Translations under genes and position numbers: made by a program
Origin: Streptomyces sp. A2-16
Lineage (GTDB): Bacteria; Actinomycetota; Actinomycetes; Streptomycetales; Streptomycetaceae
Assembly (NCBI RefSeq): GCF_018128905.1
Contig: NZ_CP063808.1
Coordinates: forward strand, 3,348,001-3,412,000
Reading direction: 5' to 3'
DNA: 64,000 nt
The notes under the pieces: generated by a model
Database searches by the model: none
Told to the model about the DNA's origin: nothing
Seen by the model: the letters and a program-made list of their open reading frames with translations, nothing else
In this document: piece by piece, positions 51,425-60,629 of the stretch
How the letters are laid out: each line of letters starts with the position of its first letter
Numbering within the stretch: the first letter of the stretch is position 1

Positions 51425-52192
51425 GTGGCTAGTCGTGACCGGCTCGATGCCGTCGTACTCAAGGTGACGTTGTCTCCGGGCCAGGCCCTCGCCGCAGGAG
51501 TGTGGGACGGCGACACAGGAGAGGAACTCACCGGCCGTGTCTGGTTCTGCGAGCGGTCCGACGTGTCTCCGGACCGGCTGCCTCTGCGGGACGCAGGGGT
51601 GATCCTCCGCCTGCGCGAGATACTGCACCAGCGCGACGACACCGTCGCGCAACTGTGTCCGTGCCGACGCTCCCGTATCGCCGGACACCGGCCCACGCGT
51701 GTGGAGGCCGAGTGGCGGGGTGAACGACGGGTGCTCTCCGCCGCCCTGACCACCACACACGCGGAGGGCACGGTCGCCGGGGTGCTCGCCCGCCGCGGTC
51801 CACTGCACGGACTGTTCAGCGGCGCCCAACGGTCCTTCCTTGACGAGTGCGCCGACTGTCCGGTGGACATCGACGCGCTCACCGTCCTCGGGCCGGTCGC
51901 CGTCCGGCGCTGGCCCCGACTCGCTTGGTCCGCCGTGGAATTGAACGTGGAGCACTGGCAGGTCACCGCCGTGACCCGCGGCTCACTCGACTTCGTCGAG
52001 CTCTCCCGCCGCGTCGACCCGCAGGGTGCCGAGATCGCCCAACTCTCCCTGGAGAGCGGGCTGCGCCGTCGTGGGGTCGACCTCTGGGAGGGCGCGGAGG
52101 GAGTGAGCGACCACCACGTCCTGACCCTCCTCGCCCGGGGAGACGGCAGGCTCCCCGGCAACCCGGACACCGGCCCCGGCGCGACACCCTAG
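51425..52192 (+). CDS. CYTH-like domain protein
   Basis: Start GTG 51425 has AGGAGG 6 nt upstream. The 255-residue product follows the order of actinomycete CYTH-type proteins: DAVVLKVTL at the start, LPLRDAGVILRLREI where the family has an AGVxLRxR segment, the paired RVEAEWRGERRVLSAAL strand, RGPLHGLFSGAQRSFL, and DALTVLGPVAVRRW. Several acidic metal-site residues of the triphosphate tunnel appear changed, so catalysis is uncertain. It is the first rightward gene after the LAL regulator and may bind a phosphate-rich ligand as part of eCIS control. Confidence 0.6.
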   Translation: MASRDRLDAVVLKVTLSPGQALAAGVWDGDTGEELTGRVWFCERSDVSPDRLPLRDAGVILRLREILHQRDDTVAQLCPCRRSRIAGHRPTRVEAEWRGERRVLSAALTTTHAEGTVAGVLARRGPLHGLFSGAQRSFLDECADCPVDIDALTVLGPVAVRRWPRLAWSAVELNVEHWQVTAVTRGSLDFVELSRRVDPQGAEIAQLSLESGLRRRGVDLWEGAEGVSDHHVLTLLARGDGRLPGNPDTGPGATP

Positions 52193-52272
52193 GGCGTTCC
52201 CCGATGCCGTCCGGGGTGCCGGTGTGCTGCGCTGGGGGGCCGCAAGGGACATCGAGTGAAGGGGGATCACTG

Positions 52273-54195
52273 ATGAGCACCTCAACGCCCGCTTGGGTGA
52301 CCAAACAGCTGGGGGAGGCACCGACGCTGTCCGACTTCCTGCGCTCCGCGGGCACACTGACGCTCGCGGAGCGCCGGACCCTGGTCCAGCAGGCGCTCGT
52401 CCTCATCGAGCAGAACTACGCGCACCTGCCGCTGAAGACGGCGATGCACGCCGTGAACCCGGTCCAGCGGCTACGACTGCTGCTCACCCGGCTCAACCGG
52501 CAGTCCGACGGTGCGACCGATCCGGAGTGGCGCTTCCACGCGGAGCTGTCGGCGATCTTCCACTCCGTGCGGGACCTGCACACCAACTACGTACTGCCAC
52601 GGCCCTTCGCAGGAAAGATCGCCTATCTCCCGTTCCAGATCGAGGAATACGCCGACGGGGCGGATCGCAGGTACATGGTCACCCGCGTGGTACGCGACTT
52701 CACCGCCCCCGGATTCGGTCCGGGAACCGAAGTCACGTACTGGAACGGTGTACCGATCGACCGTGAGGTCGACCTGTGCGCGGACCGTTTCGCGGGGAGC
52801 AACCCTGCGGCCCGGCACTCCCGGGGGCTGCAGTCGCTCACCATCCGGCCGCTCGCCCTCCACCGCCCGCCCGACGAGGAATGGGTGACCCTCGGCTACA
52901 CCGGACAGGACGGAACAGCTCGCGAACTGCGTGAGCAGTGGCTGGTGACCGAGAACCTGCCGCCGTTCGTCAACGCGGACGACCTCGGCGTCGCGGCGAT
53001 CGCCCAAGGCCTCGACCTGGGCGGTGACGAAATGAACCGGGCGACCAAGCTTCTCTACGTGCCGGAGGTGGTGGGCCTGGAGGAGGCCGGCGGTTCGACG
53101 GCCCTGACCACGGAACGCGCCGCGGCCGGGCAGGACATCCCGTCGGCCCTCCCGGGTTTCTTCCGTGCCCGTGCGGTCGAAACCCCGTCGGGGACGTTCG
53201 GACACATCCGCATCTTCAGTTTCAACACCACCGATCCCGACGCCTTCGTCGACGAGTTCGTCCGGTTGCTCGGCCTGATTCCTCGCGCCGGACTCGTCCT
53301 GGACGTGCGCGGCAACGGAGGCGGCCACATCCACGCCGCCGAGTTCCTGCTGCAGACGTTGACGCCGCGACGGATCGTCCCCGAACCGGTTCAGTTCATC
53401 AGCACGCCGCTCAACCTGAGGATCTGCCGCCAGCACGCCGAGAACCCGACCCGTCAGATCGACCTCGGCCCATGGTTCGCCTCGCTGGACCAGTCGGTGG
53501 AGACCGGCGCGACCTTCTCCGCCACCTTCCCGATCACGCCGGAGGCAGGGGGGAACGCCCTCGGCCAGCAGTACCACGGGCCTGTCGTGCTGGTCACCGA
53601 CGCCCGCTGCTACTCGGCGACGGACATCTTCGCGGCCGGCTTCCAGGACCACGGCATCGGCCCGGTTCTCGGCACCGACGACAACACCGGCGCAGGCGGG
53701 GCCAACGTCTGGACGCACGCACTCCTCAAGTCCCTCCTCGAAGTACCCACCCCCGACCCCGAGTCCCCCTACCGACCGCTGCCCGGCGGCGCGAACCTCC
53801 GGGTCGCCATCCGGCGCACCGTACGGGTCGGCGCCCGGGCCGGTACCCCGGTCGAGGACCTCGGTGTCGTACCGGACATCCGCCACCACCTGACGCGTGA
53901 CGACCTCCTCCACGACAACGCCGACCTGCTCGCCCGCGCGGGGGAGGCGCTCGCGGCCCTGCCGTCCTTCCGTCTGGACGTGGCACGCGACGCGCACAAC
54001 GGCGCATTGTCCCTTCGCACGGCCGGGCTCGACCGCGTCGACGTCTTCGTCGACGACCGCCCGTGCACCACTGCGGACGTCACCGACGGCGACACCACGC
54101 TCACCGTCACCCCGACTCCTGGCCCGGCCGCCCGGATTCGCGTCGACGGATATGCGGCCGGCGTGCTCGCCGCCGCACGGAGCCTGCGCCCATGA
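52273..54195 (+). CDS. S41-family (C-terminal processing) peptidase
   Basis: A 640-residue protein without an obvious signal peptide. The S41 core is clear: LVLDVRGNGGGHIHAAEFLLQTL, then VVLVTDARCYSATDIFAAGFQDHG with the nucleophile at about Ser448, followed by GTDDNTGAGGANVW. N-terminal residues 1-120 are helical, and the C-terminal 100 residues form a beta domain. Cytoplasmic S41 enzymes of the tricorn/CtpA group trim proteins. In this position it could process eCIS components or cargo. It overlaps a small downstream frame by 4 bp. Confidence 0.83.
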   Translation: MSTSTPAWVTKQLGEAPTLSDFLRSAGTLTLAERRTLVQQALVLIEQNYAHLPLKTAMHAVNPVQRLRLLLTRLNRQSDGATDPEWRFHAELSAIFHSVRDLHTNYVLPRPFAGKIAYLPFQIEEYADGADRRYMVTRVVRDFTAPGFGPGTEVTYWNGVPIDREVDLCADRFAGSNPAARHSRGLQSLTIRPLALHRPPDEEWVTLGYTGQDGTARELREQWLVTENLPPFVNADDLGVAAIAQGLDLGGDEMNRATKLLYVPEVVGLEEAGGSTALTTERAAAGQDIPSALPGFFRARAVETPSGTFGHIRIFSFNTTDPDAFVDEFVRLLGLIPRAGLVLDVRGNGGGHIHAAEFLLQTLTPRRIVPEPVQFISTPLNLRICRQHAENPTRQIDLGPWFASLDQSVETGATFSATFPITPEAGGNALGQQYHGPVVLVTDARCYSATDIFAAGFQDHGIGPVLGTDDNTGAGGANVWTHALLKSLLEVPTPDPESPYRPLPGGANLRVAIRRTVRVGARAGTPVEDLGVVPDIRHHLTRDDLLHDNADLLARAGEALAALPSFRLDVARDAHNGALSLRTAGLDRVDVFVDDRPCTTADVTDGDTTLTVTPTPGPAARIRVDGYAAGVLAAARSLRP

Positions 54196-54467
54196 TCCAC
54201 GGGCCCAAGCCGCCCGCCTCGCAGGATCGATACGAGGCGGTCTGTCAGGAGAATCGATACGAGGCGGTCTGTCAGGAGATCTGTGTGAACTGTCGCGCGA
54301 TCGACGACTTCCACGCCAAGCTGCCGGCCTCCCTTCCTCCGCTGTCCGGCGCGGGCGCGGGAGTCCTGCAGGGCACAGTGGAGTGGCAGGCGTGCGGCCA
54401 GAAGGACCCCCGAGCCGCGGCCACGTGGCACTGCGCTGCCAGGCCGACACCGGCAGGCGCCTCATGA
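54192..54467 (+). CDS. Possible 91-residue cysteine-containing protein with internal duplication
   Basis: ATG 54192 overlaps the S41 stop, and the TGA overlaps the SARP ATG, so the frame bridges two genes exactly. A perfect 27-bp direct repeat (54226-54252 and 54253-54279) gives RYEAVCQE twice. The product has six cysteines, and no homologue is recalled. The coupled ends support translation; the odd composition and repeat leave doubt. Confidence 0.42.
   Translation: MIHGPKPPASQDRYEAVCQENRYEAVCQEICVNCRAIDDFHAKLPASLPPLSGAGAGVLQGTVEWQACGQKDPRAAATWHCAARPTPAGAS
54226..54279. repeat. 27-bp perfect tandem duplication
   Basis: Two adjacent identical 27-bp units at 54226-54252 and 54253-54279, in frame with the 91-codon reading frame that contains them. 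The absence of any mismatch implies a recent duplication. Confidence 0.85.
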
Positions 54468-55171
54468 CCACAGCTGATCGCTTCGCCGGCCTGTATCTGC
54501 TCGACCGCTTCCGGCTCGAACACGGTGCCACCTCCGTCGACGTGTGCGCGGGCGGCCAGCGGCTCCTGGCCTACCTGGGACTGCGCCGACACGCCACCCG
54601 CGCGGTACTCGCGGGCACCCTGTGGCCCGACGCCACCGAGGAACGCGCCCACGGCAGCCTCCGTACCACGTTGTGGCGGCTGCACCGCGAGTGCCCACCC
54701 ATCGTCCGCAGCGGCGGGGACACCCTGTCGCTCGAGGACACCGTGCACGTCGACGCGCGAGCACTGGGCGAATCCGCGCTGAGCGTCGTACGGTCGACCG
54801 GTTCTCTCGGCGGTGAGCCGGCCCTCGACCTGCTCTTCAGCGGCGACCTTCTGCCCGGTTGGTACGAGGACTGGGTCCTGTTCGAGCGGGAGCGACTGCG
54901 TCAACTGCGGCTGCACGCACTCGACTCCGTGGCCGAACACCTCGCGGCCCAGGGGCAGCACGCTCTCGCCCTCGAGGCGGCACTGGAGAGCGTACGCATG
55001 GAACCGCTGCGCGAGAGCGCCCACCGGGCGGTCGTGTCGATCCACCTGGCGGAACACAACATCGCGGAAGCGGTGCGGCACTACCAGGCCTTCCGCACGC
55101 TGCTGCTGGCCGAACTCGGGGTAGAGCCGTCCGTCCAGTTCTTCGCGATGATGCGGCACGCGATGACGTGA
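54464..55171 (+). CDS. Small SARP-type transcriptional activator (OmpR-like HTH + BTAD)
   Basis: A 235-residue protein. The first 100 residues form an OmpR-type winged helix as in SARPs (AGGQRLLAYLGLRRHATRAVLAGTLWPDATEERAHGSLRTTLWRLHR). The rest is a bacterial transcriptional activation domain (WVLFERERLRQLRLHALDSVAEHLAAQGQHALALEAALESVRMEPLRESAHRAVVSIH). Size matches minimal SARPs such as ActII-ORF4. SARPs bind heptamer direct repeats spaced 11 bp apart; such arrays occur at 55202-55219 and 60630-60702 in this locus. It is therefore the likely direct activator of the eCIS structural operons. Confidence 0.82.
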   Translation: MTTADRFAGLYLLDRFRLEHGATSVDVCAGGQRLLAYLGLRRHATRAVLAGTLWPDATEERAHGSLRTTLWRLHRECPPIVRSGGDTLSLEDTVHVDARALGESALSVVRSTGSLGGEPALDLLFSGDLLPGWYEDWVLFERERLRQLRLHALDSVAEHLAAQGQHALALEAALESVRMEPLRESAHRAVVSIHLAEHNIAEAVRHYQAFRTLLLAELGVEPSVQFFAMMRHAMT

Positions 55172-55201
55172 CCATACCCACAGGCACGGCCCCACCTGGG
55201 C

Positions 55202-55219
55202 GGTGACGGCCGGGTGACG
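55202..55219 (+). promoter_or_regulatory. SARP-type heptamer pair upstream of the cap/ATPase operon
   Basis: GGTGACG-GCCG-GGTGACG: two identical heptamers with a 4-bp spacer, 11 bp start to start, 61 bp before the DUF4255 gene start. The same heptamer family recurs at 60630-60702. Confidence 0.68.
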
Positions 55220-55280
55220 TGGTCCCGCGACGGTGGGGGAAGCGGCCCACGAGCCCACCGGATGAAGGGGGCGCAGCGTC

Positions 55281-56513
55281 ATGAGCAACGCCTTGGCCCT
55301 GGCGGCGGTCACCGCGACGCTCGCCCACGCCCTCGGCGAGGCGCTGGCCGCGCAGGGCGCGGGAGGAGTGCCCAACGTCCACGTGACGACGTTGCGGCCG
55401 GACCTTCCGGCCGCAACGGGCCCGAATGCCCGCGGTGTGAACGTCTTCCTCTATCAGGTGACTCCCAACGCGGCATGGCGCGGTGACGGTCTGCCGGCCC
55501 GGCGGACGGACGGTGCGCCGCTGGCCCCGCCTCAACAGGCCCTGGATCTGCACTACTTGTTGACATTCTCCGGTGATGAAGGCGATCTCGAACCGCAGCG
55601 ACTCCTCGGCGTCGTGGTCAACACGATCAACGCACGGCCCGTTCTCACCCGGCAGCTCGTCCGCAGAGCGTTGGAGCAGGCGGTCGCGAGTGGCGATGCC
55701 CCGTATCTGGAGTTCGCCGATCTCGCCGACCAGATGGACGTCGTCCGCCTCACCATGCTTCCGCTGAGCCTGGAGGAGCTTTCGAAACTCTGGTCGACGT
55801 TCTTCCAGGTCCCTTATCGGCTCTCCGTGACCTATCAGGGATCGGTGGTGTTGCTGACCAGCGACATCGGCACGCGGAACGTGCTGCCGGTGCGTGAGCG
55901 CCATGTGGAGGTCGCTCCGTTCCGCGCGGTCGAGGTCACGAGGGTTCTTGCCGCCTCCGGGGCGGACGACCCGATCACGGCGGGTACGAAACTCCGGATC
56001 GAGGGATCCGGACTGGGCGGTGAGACGACCCGGGTCCGGGTGACCGGTGTCGAGGAACCCATCAAGGCGGACCAGGCGGCGGACACTCACCTCACGGTCG
56101 CCCTCCCGGCCGACATACGCGCGGGGGTACACGGACTGCAGGTCGGCCGGGATGCCGTCGAGTCCAGGACGGTGCCCGTCGTCGTACGGCCGGTCATCGC
56201 ACCGGGAGGAGTGAGAGCGGCACCCGGAGCGCCGGGAACGGTCGACGTCACGGTGCCGATCAGCCCCCGGGTCGGGCGGCGGCAGCGTGTCGTCCTGCTC
56301 CTCAACGGCCATGGGGCGGCCTCGCCCCGTTCCTATCGATTCGTCGTACCGCCTCGGGGCGATGCGGAGGTCTCCGACCCGGACATCACCGTGGTGACCA
56401 AGGGCGTCGAAGCCGGTGACTATCTCGTACGAGTCCAGGTGGACGGAGCGGAGAGCCCGCTCGGTGGCGACACGGGGAAGGCCTACGACCGGCCGAAGGT
56501 GACGTTCCCATGA
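55281..56513 (+). CDS. DUF4255 (Pvc16-like) contractile injection system cap/terminator protein
   Basis: A 410-residue protein. Residues 1-200 match the Pvc16/DUF4255 pattern: ALAAVTATLAHALGEALA, VNVFLYQVTPNAAWR, LHYLLTFSGDEGDLEPQRLLGVVVNTINARPVLTRQL and LSKLWSTFFQVPYRLSVTYQGSVVLL. An IPT/TIG-like immunoglobulin repeat follows (PITAGTKLRIEGSGLGG). Pvc16 homologues cap or terminate the tube-sheath assembly in phage-tail-like particles. It is preceded by two SARP-type heptamers and overlaps the ATPase gene by 4 bp (ATGA). Confidence 0.88.
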   Translation: MSNALALAAVTATLAHALGEALAAQGAGGVPNVHVTTLRPDLPAATGPNARGVNVFLYQVTPNAAWRGDGLPARRTDGAPLAPPQQALDLHYLLTFSGDEGDLEPQRLLGVVVNTINARPVLTRQLVRRALEQAVASGDAPYLEFADLADQMDVVRLTMLPLSLEELSKLWSTFFQVPYRLSVTYQGSVVLLTSDIGTRNVLPVRERHVEVAPFRAVEVTRVLAASGADDPITAGTKLRIEGSGLGGETTRVRVTGVEEPIKADQAADTHLTVALPADIRAGVHGLQVGRDAVESRTVPVVVRPVIAPGGVRAAPGAPGTVDVTVPISPRVGRRQRVVLLLNGHGAASPRSYRFVVPPRGDAEVSDPDITVVTKGVEAGDYLVRVQVDGAESPLGGDTGKAYDRPKVTFP

Positions 56514-58438
56514 TCGTACCGGCCACGCCCACCGACTGGACCGAGGCCAACCAGCGCTATCTGTCCGCCGAACTCGACGTGTTGCGGCACCGGTTGCTCG
56601 CCGACGGTGACCACGTTGCTCTGTCCGAGCTAGAGGACGTCTGCGCCGCCGCTCTGAAGGCCATGACCGCCCCGCCCGCGCTCGAAGACATCAAGAAGGC
56701 GTTCCGCCTGTCGGACTTCGAGCGGGACGTACTGCTGATGTGCGCCGGGGTGGAACTGGACTCTTCCTTCGCCGCGGCGTGCGCCACGGCTCACGGCGAC
56801 CCGGCACGCCGGTACGCCACCTTCGGCCTCGCCCTGGCGGTGCTTCCCGGAGCTCACTGGAGCGCCCTCATCCCGGCTGCGCCGCTGCGGCGCTGGCGCC
56901 TGGCCGAGGTCGTCCACCCCGACGTGCCGACGACAAGCCCGCTGCGCATCGATGAACGCGTCCTGCACACTCTCGTCGGCGTGACCTACCTGGACATGAG
57001 GCTGGCGCCGCTGGCCCGGCCGGTGCCCGTCCCCGAATCTCTGCCGGCCGCGCTGGGGGACGCGGCCGACAGATTGACGTCGCTGTCCGTGCAGGTCGCG
57101 CAGGTGCACGGAGCCCAGCGGTCCAACCTGCTGGCGGTCGCTGCCGCCGCGTGTAAGGGGGTCGGTCTGCGCCCCTACCTCATGCGCGCCGCCGAGCTGC
57201 CGGCCGCGCCTGCAGAGCGTGAACTGCTCTCGCGGCTGTGTGAACGGGAGACCGCGCTTGGCGGCGTCGGGTGGCTGCTTGACATCGACGACGCACACCA
57301 GGCCCGCGCCGCCGTCGACTTCGCCTCCGTCACGGACGTGCGCACCGTGCTCATCGCCCGCGAGCCCCTGTCCGGACCGGACGCCCGCCCCCCGGCGATC
57401 GCCATCCCGCCCCTCGCTCCCGCCGACGCCCGGGCCCTGTGGACCGAGACGCTCGGCCCGCGCCGCGCCGCCCAGCTGAACGGCTGGCTAGACCGCGTCA
57501 TCGGCCAGTTCGACCTCAGCCTCGACGCGGTGCGCGCCGCAGCCCGCGCAGCAACCTCGGACGCCCCCGCCGACACCGCGGGCCCCCGCCTCTGGGAGGC
57601 CTGCGCCGCCCAAGCACGCCCCGCCCTGGACGCCCTCACCCAGCGCATCCTGCCCCGCGCCTCCTGGGAAGACCTGGTCCTCCCGCCTCCGCAGACCCGT
57701 GTCCTGCGCCAACTCGCCACCCACGTACGTCACCGCCTGCGCGTCCTCGACGACTGGGGCTTCGGCGCCCGTGGCGGCCGTGGCCTCGGCACCAGCGTCC
57801 TCTTCGCCGGCCCGAGCGGCACCGGCAAGACCCTGGCCGCCGAGGTGCTGGCGCACGACCTTCGCCTCGACCTCTACCGCGTCGATCTGAGCCAGGTCGT
57901 GAGCAAGTACATCGGTGAGACCGAGAAGAACCTCCGCTCCGTTTTCGACGCCGCCGAAGCCGGCGGAGCGGTTCTCCTCTTCGACGAGGCCGACGCGCTG
58001 TTCGGCAAGCGCAGCGAGGTGAAGGACAGCCACGACCGGTACGCCAACATCGAGGTCAGCTACCTCCTCCAGCGCATGGAGACCTACCGCGGCCTCGCCA
58101 TCCTCACCACCAACCTCAAGGACGCCCTCGACACCGCCTTCCTGCGCCGCCTCCGCTTCGTCGTCCAATTCCCGTTCCCCGACCAGGCCCTGCGCGCCCA
58201 GATCTGGCGCCGCGCCTTCCCGGCTGCGACCCCGGTCGACAACCTCGCCCCGGAACGGCTTGCCGGGCTTACGGTGACCGGCGGTTCGATCGCCAACATC
58301 GCTTTGGCGGCTGCCTTCCTTGCTGCGGACGACGGAGCCCCGGTCCGCATGCCGCACGTCCTGGCGGCGGCCCGGACGGAGTACGCGAAGCTCGAACGGG
58401 CTCTTACTGATGCGGAGGTACGTGGATGGGACAGCTGA
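56510..58438 (+). CDS. eCIS-associated AAA+ ATPase (Pvc15-like)
   Basis: A 642-residue protein. The C-terminal AAA+ domain has Walker A GPSGTGKT at residues 434-441, Walker [14 protein letters not shown] with D492/E493, the [18 protein letters not shown] arginine-finger region, and [15 protein letters not shown]. The N-terminal half is a helical adaptor plus a degenerate ATPase-like domain. In PVC/Afp particles the homologous ATPase is needed for effector loading or particle assembly. It is coupled to the cap gene, and the first cargo gene starts inside its 3' end. Confidence 0.9.
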   Translation: MIVPATPTDWTEANQRYLSAELDVLRHRLLADGDHVALSELEDVCAAALKAMTAPPALEDIKKAFRLSDFERDVLLMCAGVELDSSFAAACATAHGDPARRYATFGLALAVLPGAHWSALIPAAPLRRWRLAEVVHPDVPTTSPLRIDERVLHTLVGVTYLDMRLAPLARPVPVPESLPAALGDAADRLTSLSVQVAQVHGAQRSNLLAVAAAACKGVGLRPYLMRAAELPAAPAERELLSRLCERETALGGVGWLLDIDDAHQARAAVDFASVTDVRTVLIAREPLSGPDARPPAIAIPPLAPADARALWTETLGPRRAAQLNGWLDRVIGQFDLSLDAVRAAARAATSDAPADTAGPRLWEACAAQARPALDALTQRILPRASWEDLVLPPPQTRVLRQLATHVRHRLRVLDDWGFGARGGRGLGTSVLFAGPSGTGKTLAAEVLAHDLRLDLYRVDLSQVVSKYIGETEKNLRSVFDAAEAGGAVLLFDEADALFGKRSEVKDSHDRYANIEVSYLLQRMETYRGLAILTTNLKDALDTAFLRRLRFVVQFPFPDQALRAQIWRRAFPAATPVDNLAPERLAGLTVTGGSIANIALAAAFLAADDGAPVRMPHVLAAARTEYAKLERALTDAEVRGWDS

Positions 58439-59652
58439 TGAAGCACAACGCGATGATGCGGCAAACGTTCGTGACTCCGGTGGCCACCGGACTGCTGCAG
58501 CGCTGTGGTGGTGTGCCGTGCCCGCCGGGGACGTGTGACCATGACGAGGAGTCCATTCTGCGTCGTTCGGACAGCGGTGCCGCGCCTTCTTCGGTTCCCC
58601 CGATCGTCAATGAAGTGCTGAATTCTCCTGGTCAGCCGCTTGGCGCCACGACCCGGGCGTACATGGAACCGCGCTTCAGCCACGACTTCAGTCGTGTAGG
58701 GGTCACGCGGCCGTCTCCGGCCGGACTGTCCATCGGACCGACGGACAGCCCGGCGGAGAGCGAAGCCAATCACGTAGCGAACCACATCACCGATCAGCCA
58801 CCGAACGATCCTCTCCACCGGTACGACTTCGGCGACGTACGGATCCACTCCGACACCAAGGCCGCTGTGTCGGCACAGATGGTGGGCGCGCGGGCCTACA
58901 CCGTCGGTAATCATGTCGTCTTCGCAGGCGGACAATACGCGCCAGATGGTTTGGACGGGACTCGGCTACTCGCCCATGAACTTGCTCATGTCGCTCAGAA
59001 CGAGCCGCAGAATCAGCATGTGATCCAACGTCAGGCCATCCAAGGGCCGCCGGACCCAAAACTGTCACGATGTAAGGAATTGCTCGCACGCATCAAGAGC
59101 GCCGTAGCGGAACTGCTCGTCCGAGCATTCGACTTGGTTACCGACCCGCAGGGTCTCCAGTGGGAAAATTGGAACACGCCTAAGGTATTGCCTGACGGAA
59201 CACGTATCGGCTCGGTGGTAGGTCATCAACATCAGTACGAAGGCTGGAGAAGCCGTCTACGCAACTTGATCTCCCAGTGGGACGACGACGACTGCAACAC
59301 GACGGGACTACGCGTACCTGGCGAGGCGCGCGCACTCGTATTCAAAGTTGCGCCCGTACCAGTTCCCCGGCCGAAGCCCAATCTCGAGCCCAAACCCTGG
59401 GAGAGGCCTGGTGCCCGACGCGCGGGCGCTGCAGCAAAGGGGGCTGCCATCGGTGGAGGACTGGGTCTCGTGCTGGGCGGCATCGTAGGTGCGGTCCTGG
59501 GGGGCGGAGCCGGTACCTTCGTCGCTCCAGGCGTCGGGACGATCAGCGGAGGTGCCGCAGGGGCCGCCGCGGGGGCGGAGGCGGGCCTGAGCGTGGGTGC
59601 AGCGGCCGGAATCGCCATTGGTGGCCTCATCGGCTGGCTACTCGAAGGCTGA
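58426..59652 (+). CDS. eCIS cargo candidate: DUF4157 domain with glycine-zipper tail
   Basis: Start ATG 58426 has GGAGG at 58414-58418 and overlaps the ATPase gene by 13 bp. The 408-residue protein has SVPPIVNEVLNSPGQPL and a DUF4157 metallopeptidase-like domain with HELAH at residues 184-188. A middle region follows, then a long Gly/Ala-rich stretch (about 335-408) with GxxxG spacing, typical of membrane-inserting segments. DUF4157 marks cargo of contractile systems. A membrane-active effector acting in the producer or a target is the best guess. Base composition is more A/T-rich than its neighbours. Confidence 0.8.
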   Translation: MGQLMKHNAMMRQTFVTPVATGLLQRCGGVPCPPGTCDHDEESILRRSDSGAAPSSVPPIVNEVLNSPGQPLGATTRAYMEPRFSHDFSRVGVTRPSPAGLSIGPTDSPAESEANHVANHITDQPPNDPLHRYDFGDVRIHSDTKAAVSAQMVGARAYTVGNHVVFAGGQYAPDGLDGTRLLAHELAHVAQNEPQNQHVIQRQAIQGPPDPKLSRCKELLARIKSAVAELLVRAFDLVTDPQGLQWENWNTPKVLPDGTRIGSVVGHQHQYEGWRSRLRNLISQWDDDDCNTTGLRVPGEARALVFKVAPVPVPRPKPNLEPKPWERPGARRAGAAAKGAAIGGGLGLVLGGIVGAVLGGGAGTFVAPGVGTISGGAAGAAAGAEAGLSVGAAAGIAIGGLIGWLLEG

Positions 59653-59662
59653 AGCCAATTGC

Positions 59663-60571
59663 CTAGTAATAGCCCCCACTGGATTCGCCTATTCCAGGCG
59701 CTCGGCCGCTCGGGCCACTTGGTACTACGGCCCCCTTACTGTCGATCACTCGTAGGGCTCCAGTGTCCAGCGCGTTCTGAACGCATACGTCGCAGTCCCC
59801 TGAGCAGGCGCGTCCAACTGCGTTGTTGTGCAAATCCATCTCCGTTTCATTCGCCGGTCCTGCACCGTGACGCTCGTGATTATCGGCGATGATCTTTGCC
59901 TGTCCGGCGCCGAGGGCGGACGCCATGCGGCAGTTCCAATAGGAGTGCCTCCAAGCATCAGCGGGCCCATTATGCAGACCTGGCAGCCCAGTCGAAGCCG
60001 CTTTGGTCAAGGCCTCTTGTGCGAGGGTTCCCGCGCGCCAGGCATCAATGGGCCCGATGCCCGTGACCGCATCCCACCTTTCTGAGAATGAGGCGCGACG
60101 CACCTCGCCTTGTCCCTCATTTCTGCCGACGAGAACCGGGGTTGAGTGCTGCGGCGAGGCATTCCAACCGAACCCGGTCGACGACTCGGCCGCCAGCTCT
60201 GCTGAATCGTGAGTGGATGAAACTGATCGAGGCTCCTGCGCAGGTTCTGCTGTCTGCTGCAGCGTGTGTACGAGTTCATGCGCGAGTAGTTGCTCACCTG
60301 CAGGTGTGTGCGGCCGATACTCACCTTCGCCCATGACCACATGACGGCCATACGTAAATGCCCGAGCGGATAACGCTCGTGCAGCATCAGCCGCTTCCCC
60401 GTCGGTGTGTACCCGTACATGGCTGAAGTCGTGGCCCAGGCGCTGTGACATGGCCGCCGTCGTGGCCGCGTCGAGCTGTTGGCCGCGTCGGCCGAGTATC
60501 TCGCCCACTATGGGCGGCAAGCTCGACTGGCCGGCTGCTCTGGCGCAGAGAGTTTTGGAATGAGTGGTCAT
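59663..60571 (-). CDS. eCIS cargo candidate: DUF4157 domain fused to DUF6973-like toxin domain
   Basis: A 302-residue reverse-strand protein, convergent with the previous cargo gene (10-bp gap). Residues 18-110 are a compact DUF4157 domain (SLPPIVGEILGRRGQQLDAAT, HDFSHVRVHTDGEAADAARAL, HELVH at 98-102). The C-terminal part (about 190-275) has GPADAWRHSYWNCRM and NETEMDLHNNAVGRACSG, matching my memory of DUF6973, a predicted polymorphic-toxin domain with conserved His/Asp/Asn. It is more A/T-rich than the core genes, suggesting transfer. Two SARP-type heptamers face it from the divergent gap. Confidence 0.78.
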   Translation of the reverse strand: MTTHSKTLCARAAGQSSLPPIVGEILGRRGQQLDAATTAAMSQRLGHDFSHVRVHTDGEAADAARALSARAFTYGRHVVMGEGEYRPHTPAGEQLLAHELVHTLQQTAEPAQEPRSVSSTHDSAELAAESSTGFGWNASPQHSTPVLVGRNEGQGEVRRASFSERWDAVTGIGPIDAWRAGTLAQEALTKAASTGLPGLHNGPADAWRHSYWNCRMASALGAGQAKIIADNHERHGAGPANETEMDLHNNAVGRACSGDCDVCVQNALDTGALRVIDSKGAVVPSGPSGRAPGIGESSGGYY

Positions 60572-60629
60572 CGGCGTCTCCCGACTCGGGCAGCCTGACC
60601 GGCAGCCTGATCCCAGAAGAGCAGGGGGG

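Noticed and set aside
52471..54531. 686-codon reverse frame opposite the S41 gene
   Set aside because: Antisense shadow; the forward S41 motifs are intact.
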